NCBI RefSeq assembly: GCF_020497125.1
Contig: NC_059075.1
Location: forward strand, 47,784,321 to 47,848,320
Direction of reading: 5' to 3'
From: Mauremys mutica
Taxonomy: Eukaryota > Chordata > Testudines > Geoemydidae
Length of the DNA stretch: 64,000 nucleotides
Part shown: one piece after another, positions 34,836 to 46,812 of the stretch
Layout of the letters: each line of letters begins with the position of its first letter
Position numbering within the stretch: position 1 is the first letter of the stretch
The notes under the pieces: model-generated
What the model was told of the DNA's origin: nothing
Databases searched by the model: none
What the model saw: the letters and a program-made list of their open reading frames with translations, nothing else
Made by a program: the position numbers and the translations under genes

Positions 34836-35454
34836 ATGTAACTGTGGATGTTCCCATTATCCATAACTGTGCTCAGTGCTGTACTGCAAGACAAAATCTG
34901 ACCCTGAAGAAGTTACATCTAAAAAGACAAGAAACTGTAAAAGGGGAAAGGGTGATGTCAACTGGTCTGGGTGATGACTGACAAATGTCTTGTTAGTTAC
35001 ATGTTTTTTGGTATTTTAAAATATACGACATGTCACTCTAACATGTTACTTGTAGTCATTGTTGCACAAGTGGGTCTGGAGGGAGGATTTAAAAGACAAT
35101 TTAGAAAGGGCTTAGGAGATAACAATACAGAAATCATAAATCTCTTCCAAAATTCAGTACAACAGACTCCATGCTTCCTCATGGAGTATTTATATCAAAT
35201 TGGTTCCCCAGACCAATTAATGCCTTCATGGTGATAAACCCTGCAAAATCGGTCAGCATTTCTAAAGCACAATTAACTGTAGTAGGTAGATAAAGGGGGT
35301 ACTATCTTCACCACAAGGAGATGCAAAATGTTTTAAAAAAATAATGTTGCAAGTCTGGGTCAGCCACAGCCAGAAGCAAGAAATTACCACACAAATGAAA
35401 AGTGGATATAATAGAGAAAGCATTGAAAGCTTTCATTCATATATTTCACTTCCT
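34836..35454. other. AT-rich unique sequence, no gene seen
   Basis: Plus frames at 34971-35234 and 35344-35532 have no recognisable domain. Confidence 0.4.
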
Positions 35455-35610
35455 ATTATTTGGACAGTAAGCACTTCAGGGCACGGCCTGTCTACTACTC
35501 TGTTTGTAGTGCCTCACATAATAGGGACCTAGTCTTGTTTGGTTCTTACAAACTACCATTAAACCCATTATTAATTATTATTATGATTAATAATTAATAA
35601 TGATGGTCAT
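35455..35610 (+). repeat. L2/MIR 3'-tail fragment with ATT-rich end
   Basis: 'gacagtaagcacttcagggc' continues to 'gtagtgcctcacataatagg', matching the L2/MIR tail, and ends in an ATT-rich run (about 35566-35605). It is 5'-truncated. Confidence 0.6.
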
Positions 35611-38600
35611 AGTAATATTTATGGGTCCAATTAAATATAAGCTTGTTGCTTTACATGCTGTTGATATTTTGGAATATTTAGGTATCCTAAATTAATTCCT
35701 GTGCTTTGTATTGTACCTTTATATGTATACATTCTAATAATCTTGTCCATATGAAAGATGCAAACCTTAGCGTTTATATAAAAATTACAATTGATAAACT
35801 GCTAAAATTACTAATACTGGTAATTCAGTAGCAAGATAACTGCATTTATGGAATTCCTCCAGCAAGGTTACATTTTGGCCAGCTGGAATAATAAGCCAAA
35901 TCAAAGGATTAGCCTGGGGATAGTTTCTCTTCCAATACAATCTACACCAGTTTTAGTTAGGAGGGATATCAATGCCCTTTTGCCCAGACTGTTCTGACTT
36001 TCACAACTCCAGTTCAAAAAGTGGAGAAATTTGTCCTTTGTGCTATCAACCAGATGACTGTCTGCGACAAAAGTAAGAAAAAAAGTCGTCTTAACTTTGT
36101 TCTTAACTCTCCTTCACCTCTATGATAGCTCTTAGCAATTTCCATAATATGAAAATATATAAATATGTAAAATGTTTATAATATGCCCTCTGATAAAATA
36201 AAGGCATCTTAGCATGGATGAGGAAGACCAGAAATAATAATTACAATACTAGATAATGGCTGCAAAACGAACCCAAGATCGCTGTCTTTTAAAGACAAAA
36301 TGGAAAATATGCCAAAAGCCACCATAAGAAACTCTTTTAAAAAAAATCACCCTCAGAAGCTATTTCTTCCTTTATTCAGCTACCATTAACTTTCTTCTTG
36401 GCTATTGCATTTGTAAGTGAAGAAAAAACATGAAGTGGTCACTGAAGTGAGCATTTAACCTGGCAATGAGAAATCAAACCCCAACAGTCTTAATCTAAAA
36501 GTCATCAACACCTTTTTCACACCAAAGATCAGGTGTACTAGCTGTATAAAACTGTATTTTTGATCCCTGGAAAATAGGTTCATAGTTATACACCAACTTC
36601 AATATTTTATTCAGTATACCATGGACTGACAAAGTGGCATTACCCAGAGGAGCAAATGAGCCTTCCTCAGCCTCCTCAGAACCCATTCTTCACAACCAAG
36701 ACAACTTGACACAGCAAATATTAAGAGATATCTTTATCGACCAGCATGAAGCCTCCAGGTTCCATGTAAAAATTGTCTGCTTTGGTTAATCCTGTGTTTA
36801 AATCTATCCTACTGTTCTTCTTCCTTTTTATCTACTGCACATTTGTTGCCTCTACCTTTTGTACTTATTCATTTTTCTGGTTGTATGTTAAGGTCTTCCT
36901 GTAAGATAGCAAGGAACAAAGCTCATTAACTTCGATGTCTTCCTTCCCCCTCTTCATTTACATAAAATGTGCCTGCTAGGGAATATGATATGGTTTTAAG
37001 ATTCTTTTAAAATGTTGAAATTTAAATGGTATAACTAAGATCAGAACCTGGTGAATGGTATACTATAAAGAAAGCAAAATCTTTAAAATCAAGTCAATAC
37101 TGTGGTTAGTATAGGAATAGAGAGTAATGTGCGGGCATAACAGTGCTAATGTGCTGTGGTACTTTATTCAGCCACTACTAATAGTCATCAATATTTGGAC
37201 ACCATTAAGCACTGCTGATTGAATGCTAGACCAGCTGGTCCCAGCTAACTCTTGTTTCATATGGAGGCTAAATCAGACTTTTCAATAATCATTGTTTCTT
37301 AATGGCTAACAAAAGGTATTCCTGTATTGCCCCTGTGTCCTTTATGAGTTCCATAAATAACTAATTAACCTTTGTAACAAAAGTCAGCATTAAAACAGGA
37401 GGCAGCCAGTGCGTACAAACGACGTGTATCCAAAAAAGATCTCCTGAGCTACATTAAGCTTACTCTCTCCCCATAATGTTCTCCTCAGAATTAAATGCTT
37501 ATTGACTCCACGTTAATATCCATTTAGTAATCTGCCGTTTTTGTTTGTTTTAATATAGCTCTCAGTTTTACAGTAGAAAGGAATTATGCAGTTTAGAAGT
37601 ATGAATATTAAAAAAGGATATAATTAAATCCGTTGCCTGAAACCTCTGTCTAAAGCTATAATGACAAATTTAGTCCATATTTATTATGGTGCACAAGGGA
37701 CTTTAACTAGATCATTAGTTTATATGCCTTACTCGGTAGCGAAGTTCTAAAACTTTACATTTTGCATATTATTACATTATTCATTTTTCCAACTAGGCAT
37801 AAAATATGGCTTCCCAAGAGTACGATACCTAATTCTTCAAAATATACAAAGATAGCAATAAAATGATTAAATTACAACTCTTACATCTGTTCTTCTTGTC
37901 TGATTATAAATTAAAATGTTTTTAAACAGAAAAAAACCATTCAGGTATGTTTAAACTGTACAACTTCTCCAAGATTAAAAAATATCTGTCTTTATCAACT
38001 TAAGTAGAAGTACAATGGGCTTATCCTCTTCTCCACAAATTGTTGCACTTACTTTAAGAGGCTGTGGAATGGAGCAAAAGTTGACCACAACATTTTTTAA
38101 AAATCACTGATTTTGACTGATAGCATAGATCAGTTGCTGAAAAGACTGATTAAAGAACTCGTTGATATTTCTGTGTGTATGAATACATTGGTTTAAAATA
38201 ACCATAAAATATTATGCCTGTCAGGAGGAAAATATTAAATGCTATTCTAAACCATTACCCATCATTGCAAAATGCTGCCTAGTGTTTTCTTTATCAATTA
38301 CACATTAACAAATATTTAATCCAATGATGGAAACGCAGTAGTGCAGGTGACACTGACAAATTGCCTTTGGCGCAGTCTTTGAACTCATCAAAAATGTCGA
38401 AGAGAATCTTGATAAAATGCACAAAATACCAAATCACAACGATTACTTCATTTCAGGAAGTATTAGTGGGAAACTGTTTTTGTTTACAGACAAATGTATG
38501 TTTGAGAGCACTAAAGTGTATTTTAAAATTTGCTATTTTATATCCTAAGCACTAAAACTTGTTTTCTAGAATACCTAGATCCATAAAGAAATACCCATAC

Positions 38601-41600
38601 AAATAGTTTCAATTACAGTGGTCATAATACATCTGAATCAGCCTTATACAGCATGGCATTATTTGATGCTATCATGGGTGTCCATGGATGGACAAATTAG
38701 GGGAGCACAAGTTACGAGTGAGCGCTCCTTGAATGTTTCTGAACGGATTGAGTTTTCTTTAAATTGAGATACTATGAAATGCTCCAGTTTTTGTCTGTCT
38801 TGAATGGCTGTATTTACTTTAGATGAAAATTACTCTTTATGTTTCCTTGACATATGCCTTCCAGATATGTTTTATGACAGTAACAGAAACAGCTTTTTTA
38901 AAATCATGGTTGTTTCAACTGCAAATCAAAACATATGAAATAAAGAGCATCACGGGCTTGAATGATCAAAACTCTCAGTTACTGAGCTGAATCCACGTGA
39001 GCCAACTTACTAATAACAGTTCCCTGAAGATTTAACTTGCTGCTACAAAAAATGAACATTCCAGCTGATAATGTGGGAAAGATAAATCTAAAAGATGCTT
39101 CCATTGAAGAGAGAGGAAGAAAGAAAAGGATGGAGGGAGAGCTTTTTTTAAAAAAAAAATCTGAAACCTGTCAGAATAGTTTGTTTTGGTCATATGTTCC
39201 TATTTACTAGACCACCTTTGATTTATATAATAATTTGTAGAAAACCTACTTCATCCCCCCAATCTGTAGGGAAAAAAAAAGAAACTGGCTTCATTAAAGG
39301 ATGTCCCTCGATAAATAAAATCTCGATCTGGCCTCTGTCCACTGCTGTTCTAAATGAGCCCAGTCAGTCTGGCCCATGTTTTTTCATTTCATTTTCTCAA
39401 GCCAAATGACTACCATCTGCTGTCACAAAGCTGTCACACAATCAGTAATGGAAGATTTCTAAGGAATATAATGCCTGAAGAATGAATATATGACATTCCA
39501 GCTCCTATCTAGCAGAGAGAGAACAGCAACCCATTTGAAAAGAAACAGCAGTAGTATTCTCCTACTTCTCAGCAAGTGCATTGTAATACAAATCTTTATT
39601 TGGACTCAAGACGTTGACAGGTCAATTGAACAGAATAAGTCTAGTTTATGATGCAGTTGTCAGAAGTGGTTAAAGCAGGAGTCTGTTTACCGGCGCCCTG
39701 AGATATTCCAACAATTTTTCTTGCAAACCAGCACCTTGAGGTTAATTACTTTACCAATTTGAGTAAATGGCAAGCCATATTCCCATCTGTCTCCATTAGT
39801 TCCCCACTATTTCTCAATTTATGATGACTGGGGTCAAGGCTGTGGTACAAAAGAAGAGGTAATAAAGCATGAATGGAGTAATTTTCTGTTTATACAAATG
39901 TGGTAGCCACAGCATAAATAAAGAGAAGACATTTTTAAAATGCATATTCTATGCTTTGAAACTACTGGATGCTAACTATATTAACAGGAGAACAAAACAA
40001 ATACTACAAAGAAGCTGTTGTTTTCATATTTATGTACCATTAGCTAAATATCTTATATCATATGCAGTACTGCATTGGCTGCTCCCACACTGGCATGGTA
40101 ATCAGAACGTTCTGAAAAGCCTAGAACAGTTGATCTGTACTAAGCTTGCTTGTTCACCAAAGACAAGCTGCTTGAAAAAGAGAGAAAAAAAATCTCTTTA
40201 TTTTGGTACCAAAATGCAGTATTACTGAAGCTATTCTGTCTCAAATAAACATTTCTTGCTATCTGTATAGGATTTAGTACTGGAATCCCTTAAAAGCTGT
40301 TCAGGAGTGTGACTGATTTAAGAGCATCTCGTGGGACAACATCTATGTTACTTCTGCTTGTTATTAACCAAAAAATGTAAAAACTTTATTCTTATATTAT
40401 AAAGCACAGATGCCCATTGTCTTTTTAGCTTTTAATTCAATCATATATTCATTTTCTATTCACACCACTTGAACATTTGTAACAAAGTCCTTAGATAAAT
40501 AATTCAAGGAGAAATCTTAGCCAGTTTCTGCAAACTGTTAATGGATATGCTGGATTGATATGTTCTACTTTGTCTAAACAGTGGCACTCAAAAAAAAAAA
40601 AGATAACTTTTTGGCCATTTGCCACAAATGGCAGAATTGCTCATTAATTAAACATTACAATAAAATAAATTTTGCCGCAAATGAGGCATAAAGCATATAT
40701 TTTACTATAAAGGATTCAAAATAGAGTGGAAGTAATAATATTCTATTGCTGTTTGTGTACTGTAAAAATTTTAATATACAACGCAACCATCAGAAGCTGT
40801 CAATATACATACCCATTATTGTGAACCAATTCAATAAGACTATACACACACTAATTCCTGTGACAAATTTTACAGAAGAACAAAAAGGTTTTCTGTATTT
40901 CCAGATTATAACATCTGCACTTAACATCAGATAAAAAGTCAGTCAGTGTAGTTGATGAAAAAGGTTTTCAAAAACAAAATTATACATCAACTCCATTGAC
41001 TTCTTGTGAAGCCAGAAATTAACGTTGCATATTTACAGTGGTCACCTTTAAAGAATCAACATGTACCAACAGTTTGTTCACCACTGTAGGTAAGAGACCA
41101 TGATTATTTCCTGTTCCAAGTATCAGACAAAATTGACTTTTTAATGGTAATCACAGTCTGAGACATGCTACTTCTATAATATAACAAGTGCCACACATCA
41201 GAATACACAGCCAACTCAGTACGAGTTTATTGCTTGAAATCACACCAAGCCAAATTCTCTTGCTGGCATTATTTTGTTGCCTTTAATGGAGTTATGCCCA
41301 CAAAGAATGTCACAGTTTCTCAGAACTGCAGAATATTTGTCACTTGTTCTTTTGCAAAGAAGCAAACTAACGTACAGGGGATTAATGAAGTAAACTAAAT
41401 TGTAACATGACTTGAGTGCCGAACATTATGTGCACTTAAGGGCCAAATTACTTTAATACAGTACCACTGACTACAAGTATACAAGAGGACATACAATGTA
41501 CCTCCAAAGGATGCTTCTTTTTTGGATACTTGTATACCAAGAGAGGACTAAAAGAGTTAAAGTGCAACTTGCAACTTTTCTGACCTTAAAGAAATAGTTC

Positions 41601-41660
41601 CTTGTTAGTATTCTATATGCCGATTAACACACATATTAATACAATATTTTTTAAAATATT
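35611..41660. other. Long AT-rich stretch with few recognisable repeats; no gene seen
   Basis: About 6 kb in which I recognise no mobile element ends, exons or RNA genes. The longest frame (39869-40228, 119 codons) has no family match. A 12-base A-run near 40590 and short TAATTA-type motifs occur. Such low-repeat islands in vertebrates sometimes hold conserved non-coding elements, but sequence alone cannot show that. Confidence 0.45.
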
Positions 41661-41664
41661 ATTA

Positions 41665-41815
41665 ATAATAATACTTTGCATTTAACTATACACTTCCATA
41701 TGAGAATCTCAAAATTCTTTACAAACACTGATGAATTAAGCCTCACAATATCCTTTTAGGGCAGGAAAATATTATCCCAATTTTGCAGGTGAGGAAACTG
41801 AGGCACAGATGGGTT
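41665..41815 (-). repeat. MIR-like SINE
   Basis: On the plus strand it reads 'ttctttacaaacactgatga', 'attaagcctcacaatatcct', 'aatattatcccaattttgca' and 'gaggaaactgaggcacagat', the reverse complement of the MIR core and 3' region ('tgcctcagtttcctc'). Confidence 0.75.
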
Positions 41816-41993
41816 TCAGGTCAGCAATGAGACTTGTCTTTCTAATAATATGGAATATATTTACTCTCAATGCATGCACATAACTCCCACTTTAATATTA
41901 GTTAAATATGTTTCTATAAGAAGGGAATATTGCCTTTTAACTGTGAATTTTTAGTGCTCACTTAAGTGAGGTTGATAAAGCACTGAGCCAAAT

Positions 41994-42014
41994 GTTGACT
42001 TCACTGAAGTCAAC
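41994..42014. repeat. Perfect short palindrome
   Basis: GTTGACTTCA and TGAAGTCAAC flank a single central C. The 'gacttca..tgaagtc' unit is the core of the short dispersed palindrome family, so this is probably a remnant of one. Confidence 0.6.
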
Positions 42015-42599
42015 GGGCATTTTGCCATTGTGTTCACACATAAAATAATCTCTTTTTCTCATAGGCCCTTCTTTTGCAGGCAACCTAAGATTGCATTGTT
42101 CTTGAAAACAGGGCTTTTATAATCTTGCAATACACGGCCTCTCTTGCTGTCCAGGGAAAATAAATATTCAGATCAAACAACTCCCCTGAAAAGAGAGAAT
42201 TTTAACTCCTCCAGATCAGGAAACAAAAAGACAAACAAGGAAAAAAGATAAATCACTACTTTTTTTAAAACTTGGCAGCCTATATGCCTCATCCCCAATG
42301 TACATTGACTAACATATGTATTTGGAACTGACTCCATATTCACACTGGGTTATGGCTGCTCGACTATGAACCAGGGCTGTGTACAGGAGCATTAGCAAAA
42401 CATCAATACCCCCACTGAGGCACTATCACATAGAAATATGGGTTTCAACTGCTTATAAAATTATATAGTGCTGTCTTCAGTGAATGTGGGAAATAGGGCC
42501 TGACTGATTAATCTGCAAGGAACTTTCATTCCACAAAGTAACAGGGAAAAAGCTCTTCCACTGTATCGCTCCTGAAGGTAACAATTAAGAACACAAAAG

Positions 42600-42690
42600 G
42601 CCTGATTCTGACCTCAAGAGTGACCCCACTAAAGTCAACAGTCACATCGGTGTAAAACTAGTGCCATCACTAGAATCAGAATCAGACCCC
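42600..42690. repeat. Short dispersed palindrome
   Basis: The arms CTGATTCTGA (42602-42611) and TCAGAATCAG (42676-42685) are perfect. An internal 'ccactaaagtcaac' lies where related copies have 'ccactgaagtcaat'. Same family as 14722, 52240 and 61938. Confidence 0.7.
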
Positions 42691-43199
42691 AAACTCCATC
42701 TGCCTGAACTGTACAGGGTTTCCCCAACAGGTAGAGAAGTTGATGACTGGATGAATTATTGGATAGCAAAAAAAAGAAAAGAGGAAGGAGAAAGCATAAG
42801 TACGATATTTCCATTACTGGATGGTTCAGTATAGTAGATCAGCTTCAGAGAAAAGAGCACATCACACAAGGAAAGAATGGATGTCTTTGAGATCCTCAGA
42901 GAGAAGGCAATATAGAATGTAAAGTATTAATATCAAGATGGTTTTATTGTTTACAAAGCTTTAAAATTCTCTGTGGGGTGTATATATATAGCTCACAAGA
43001 ATGGTAGCAGAATTCAGAGCCTTTTACTTTTACATAACAAATCTGAATTAAAATTTGAATCCAGTCCAGAATTGTAGTGACCAAACGTCCAGCACTTGAC
43101 CTGCTATATGAAATGAGATGGTTGTCTCAGTCTAGTTTCTATCTGACAGATGTCAACATCAGTGAAAACCACTATCACAGCTGGCATATAACTGACATC
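42691..43199. other. No gene seen
   Basis: AT-rich unique spacer with a purine-rich patch near 42767-42796. Confidence 0.4.
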
Positions 43200-43438
43200 C
43201 TTGTTGAAAGATTCAGAAATGGCTATTAGCCAGGATGGGTAAGAATGGTGTCCCTAGCCTCTGTTCGTCAGAGGATGGAGATGGATGACAGGAGAGAGAT
43301 CACTTGATCATTGCCTGTTAGGTTCACTCCCTCTGGGGCACCTGGCATTGGCCACTGTCGGTAGACAGATACTGGGCTAGATGGACCTTTGGTCTGACCC
43401 GGTACGGCCGTTCTTATGTTCTTATGTTCTGTTCTTAA
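43200..43438 (+). repeat. CR1 LINE 3' end with octamer tail
   Basis: Typical CR1 3' UTR: 'ggagagagatcacttgatca', 'ctctggggcacctggcattg', 'gctagatggacctttggtct', 'gacccggtacggccgttctt', ending in two and a half TTCTTATG units at about 43410-43430, the short direct repeat at CR1 3' ends. 5'-truncated. Sequence is close to what I expect of the family, so relatively young. Confidence 0.88.
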
Positions 43439-43439
43439 G

Positions 43440-44145
43440 CCACATATTGAAGCATACCCTGATTCACAGAACAAAGTCCAAGCTCATCCTTAGCAGTTGT
43501 GTCTCCTGAACAGTGTTAAGAAAAACTAATAGGTCAGCATGGATGGAACTTGCACTGCCACTGTTTGTGCTGTACCTCTTCTGGGGCTATCTACAGTTTT
43601 TCATGCTTGAGGCACCTTAAGCTTGAAAAACAGTTTGAAAAACATTTCCATGGGGGAGGGGAAAGAGGGGCAGGATTGTCAATAGTCACTTCACACTAGC
43701 AGAACATGCCATTACAACCATACTACTTAGCCATACTGATTGACTTTACTGCATAGAACATGTCAACTATATCCTAACATCCACAAAGTCTATGTGCTGC
43801 TTTTCTAATGTGAATCACTGAGCACTTCTCATAACTGGAAGAAAGCCAGGAAAGTAATTTATTTTACAACCTGAGACTGAATCCCAGAAGGGAAATTGGA
43901 TGTCAAAAGACAGAGTTTTATTCTATAAGTTACCCAGACTTTTGAACATTTCCATTTTTAATCACTTTTTGGGCATGTGTTTCGGTGGATGGAATCACAG
44001 AACAAAGATTTTATATGTTTATCAGAAATGTTCTGCAAGGTTGGGAAGCCAATGGTAACCCTTTTGGTTACACAGTTCCATCCTTTGTTTTGAAAAAGAC
44101 AGCCAGCCTGAATTTATGGGAATATTGCAGAATAGCATTGTCAGA
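43440..44145. other. No gene seen
   Basis: AT-rich unique sequence with no recognised repeat; the frame at 43985-44176 looks like chance. Confidence 0.4.
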
Positions 44146-44149
44146 GGAT

Positions 44150-44730
44150 GGCTCACCCCTTAAGGGCTGGAGCTAACCAACTCTGATTACAGAATGAGTC
44201 ACACCTAGAAGAGATTGGTGTGACTGCCCTACAAAGAGCATCAGGAGGCTGCAATGAAGGGGGGGAGTTCAGAAAATTGCAAAGAAACTGTAGTGTGTGA
44301 AAGATTCCTAGGACAAAGGGAGCTGTGACAGAGAGAAGCCCAGGGAGCAGGAAGGTCTGTGGATGGAGATTGGGCCTAGTGGCCAGTGCCAGAAGACTAA
44401 GCTCTGGTTAGGAAGAGCTGGGAGGACAGGCTGTGAGAACAGACTGGGACAACTGAAGAGCTCTGGCTGTGCAAGAACACACCAGAGCTAAGTATGAACT
44501 GTTGTGTTGTGACTGACTTTATTTTGGCACCCTGAGGATTGTTAAGAACTGTTTTTGTTATTAAACCAGCCTCAGACAGGGGGTGTTTTTATCCACGTGA
44601 AAACCTGTGTGCAGTTCTTAACATACCTGAAAGAGGGAGCTAAAAAGGGCATGGTGCCTAGAAAGCAAAGCCTGACCATGAAGGGGTGCTCAGTAAACAG
44701 CCACCTTGCTACAAGCATTAAACAGCTGGA
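44150..44730 (+). repeat. LTR-like degenerate repeat
   Basis: G-rich leader-like sequence ('gagagaagcccagggagcag', 'attgggcctagtggccagtg', 'gctctggttaggaagagctg') passes into T-rich 'ttattttggcaccctgagga' and 'tttttgttattaaaccagcc', a layout seen in LTRs with a polyadenylation region. I could not define TG..CA ends or a target duplication, and no retroviral coding sequence adjoins it. Confidence 0.45.
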
Positions 44731-45745
44731 AACTGCCAGAATCAATTTAATTAATAACAAAAAATCTAGTTATAATAACTGAAGTAAAACAGTAGTTAGC
44801 ATTTCAAAAACCTGCAAGCTATTATCAGAAAGATGAATTATCCTAGCCAAAGAAGATTAGAAAGTACAAGCTCAATGATGTATGAGTTTCAAAGAAAGTA
44901 AGTCTTTACAAACAGGTAGGATTGTCTCAGAGATGCATTCAAATCACTCCTGATTTCAGCTGCCACAAGCTGTGCTAGTGGATGAAATGGAAACCACCTT
45001 AAAGCAGTGTGAAGGCTGAATCCAACTTCTAATTTGCAAAGTGCATCTGCTTTATAGAGCCTTTTTACAGCAGCTTCATAATTAGAAAAACATGGCTTAT
45101 ATTTCTCTCACTTCCTAAACCATAAAAATACTGGATTTATTTTTAAAACACTAATTACATGATGGGGAAAAGCCTCTAATTTCGAAGAACACACTCAACT
45201 AAGACAAATAATTTGTAAGCAGAGTAACAAAATTTCTCTGGTGGCAGAGAAATTATGTGGGACTGTAAGGAGGCTTTATTAAGCAAACACATTTGGAACT
45301 CAAGATGCTGAGTTCTTCTGTGCTTTGAATTTGTTTCTGTTCTCAAACTAACACTGCTTGAAGCAAATGATGCCTCTTTGTTAAGTAATAAAAGCAGTAA
45401 GACATATTACTCTGTTCCTTTTCAAAAAGTTCTACTCAAAACAAGAAAGGCCCTATTGGATTTTGTGAGCATTCTACCTCACATGCTGTCCTCAGACATT
45501 ATAAATGTGTCTGTGTAGCATTTGGGCAAATTTGTAAATGATTTAGAATTTCAAAGATGGTCATGGGGACCATCTATATGGATTTATAAGCACATGCATT
45601 AATGCTAACTGGCTATGTCTTAATTATATAGCGAAGGAAGAATATGCAGGAAAAAGTTATGTGCACAAAAATATCATGCATATAGTTAGCATCTTTAAAT
45701 GATTATCTTAGCTTTTGCTACTTACTATATTTAATTTATATAATT
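44731..45745. other. AT-rich unique sequence, no gene seen
   Basis: No repeat or exon recognised. Confidence 0.4.
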
Positions 45746-45747
45746 AT

Positions 45748-45805
45748 TAATTTATACTGCAATAGCACCCAAACTGTAATAGGTGCTGTAGAAACACTAT
45801 TAGAT
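45748..45805 (-). repeat. L2/MIR 3'-tail remnant
   Basis: 'tatactgcaatagcaccc' and 'aataggtgctgtagaaacac' resemble the reverse-complemented L2/MIR tail with the middle deleted. Weak. Confidence 0.4.
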
Positions 45806-46390
45806 TCATTCTAATAATAATGGCCCAGCTCATCCTCCCCAGTTCCACACAAAGAGGGTTCTTTCCATCTATAGATCTACACTCCCTCCTATGCAGAAAG
45901 TGGTTCAGCTTCCTCGTTGGCACAATTTCTCTCCTCCTCTGGAGCCCTCAGAGGTGCCTCTGCAAGGCCGGGTTCTGTGCAAAGGAGTGGGCAAAAGGCG
46001 CATCTTTGCTTTTTTGAACACCTTTGGAGACAAAGGAATCTTGAAGAGAGGGCCTTACATTTTCTCCCTTTATAATCTGAGAACAGCAACCAAGAAAACT
46101 ACTTTAATGGTGAGCCAGAACTATGTAGGTCATAAGTTCAAAGGAAGGATACAAAGCCACCAAAGCACCAGGTTTAGTTTCCAAATAGGGACAATCCTTC
46201 CTTGGTTTTACCACTACTTTATCACTCAACAGAACTCTGAAACTAAGAGATGGGAACCTATGAGGCAACCACCTATGTGGGCTCTAATGATGTTACAGGT
46301 GGCTTGCCTGTCCCTTAGGGCCTTCCTTTAAACCTTCACTTGCCCCTGATTAAACAATGACTCTACCTGATGAATGGCACAATCTCTTGC
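45806..46390. other. No gene recognised; open frame of 146 codons
   Basis: The plus frame 45891-46331 is one of the longer ones in the window, but it shows no domain, signal peptide or repeat signature, and overlapping minus frames exist. I treat it as chance or as an unrecognised repeat. Confidence 0.4.
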
Positions 46391-46392
46391 TT

Positions 46393-46500
46393 ATCTCTGC
46401 AAAAAGAATGAGGAGTACTTGTGGCACCTTAGAGACTAACAAATTTATTTGTGCATAAGCTTTTGTGGGCTAAAACCCACTTCATCGGATGCAGCGGAAA
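46393..46500 (-). repeat. Reptile interspersed repeat (relative of 11490-11590)
   Basis: 'gaggagtacttgtggcacct', 'gactaacaaatttatttgtg', 'cataagcttttgtgggctaa' and 'acccacttcatcggatgc' identify the family. Orientation is opposite to the copy at 11490-11590. Confidence 0.7.
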
Positions 46501-46714
46501 ATAGATCTGTACAACTGAAAGATATCTCCCATGGTCTATGTTAAATATTTGATATGACCAGTTGTCTGGAGCCAAGTTCTTAACTTGCTGCAAAACCGGT
46601 CTAGACCATCTTTTCTGAAGGAGCCTATCAAGTGAAAATCACTTAGGGTGCTGTGATGACTTGGACCTTGGATTTGGGTAAGATGAAACAGGAAGGGGAT
46701 AGTGACAGAGGAGA

Positions 46715-46812
46715 GAATCAAAGAATCATGGAAGATTAGGGTTGGAAGAGACCTCAGGAGGTCATCTAGTCCAACCCCCTGCGCAAAGCAGGACCAACCC
46801 CAACTAAGGAGG
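46715..46812 (-). repeat. CR1 LINE 3' UTR fragment
   Basis: Plus strand shows the reversed tail 'agaatcaaagaatcatgg', then 'agggttggaagagacctcag', 'gaggtcatctagtccaaccc' and 'aaagcaggaccaaccccaac', a well-known CR1 3' region in reverse orientation. Confidence 0.85.

Noticed and set aside
45891..46331. 146-codon plus frame
   Set aside because: No recognisable family, signal peptide or neighbouring exon signals; overlapping open frames on the other strand.
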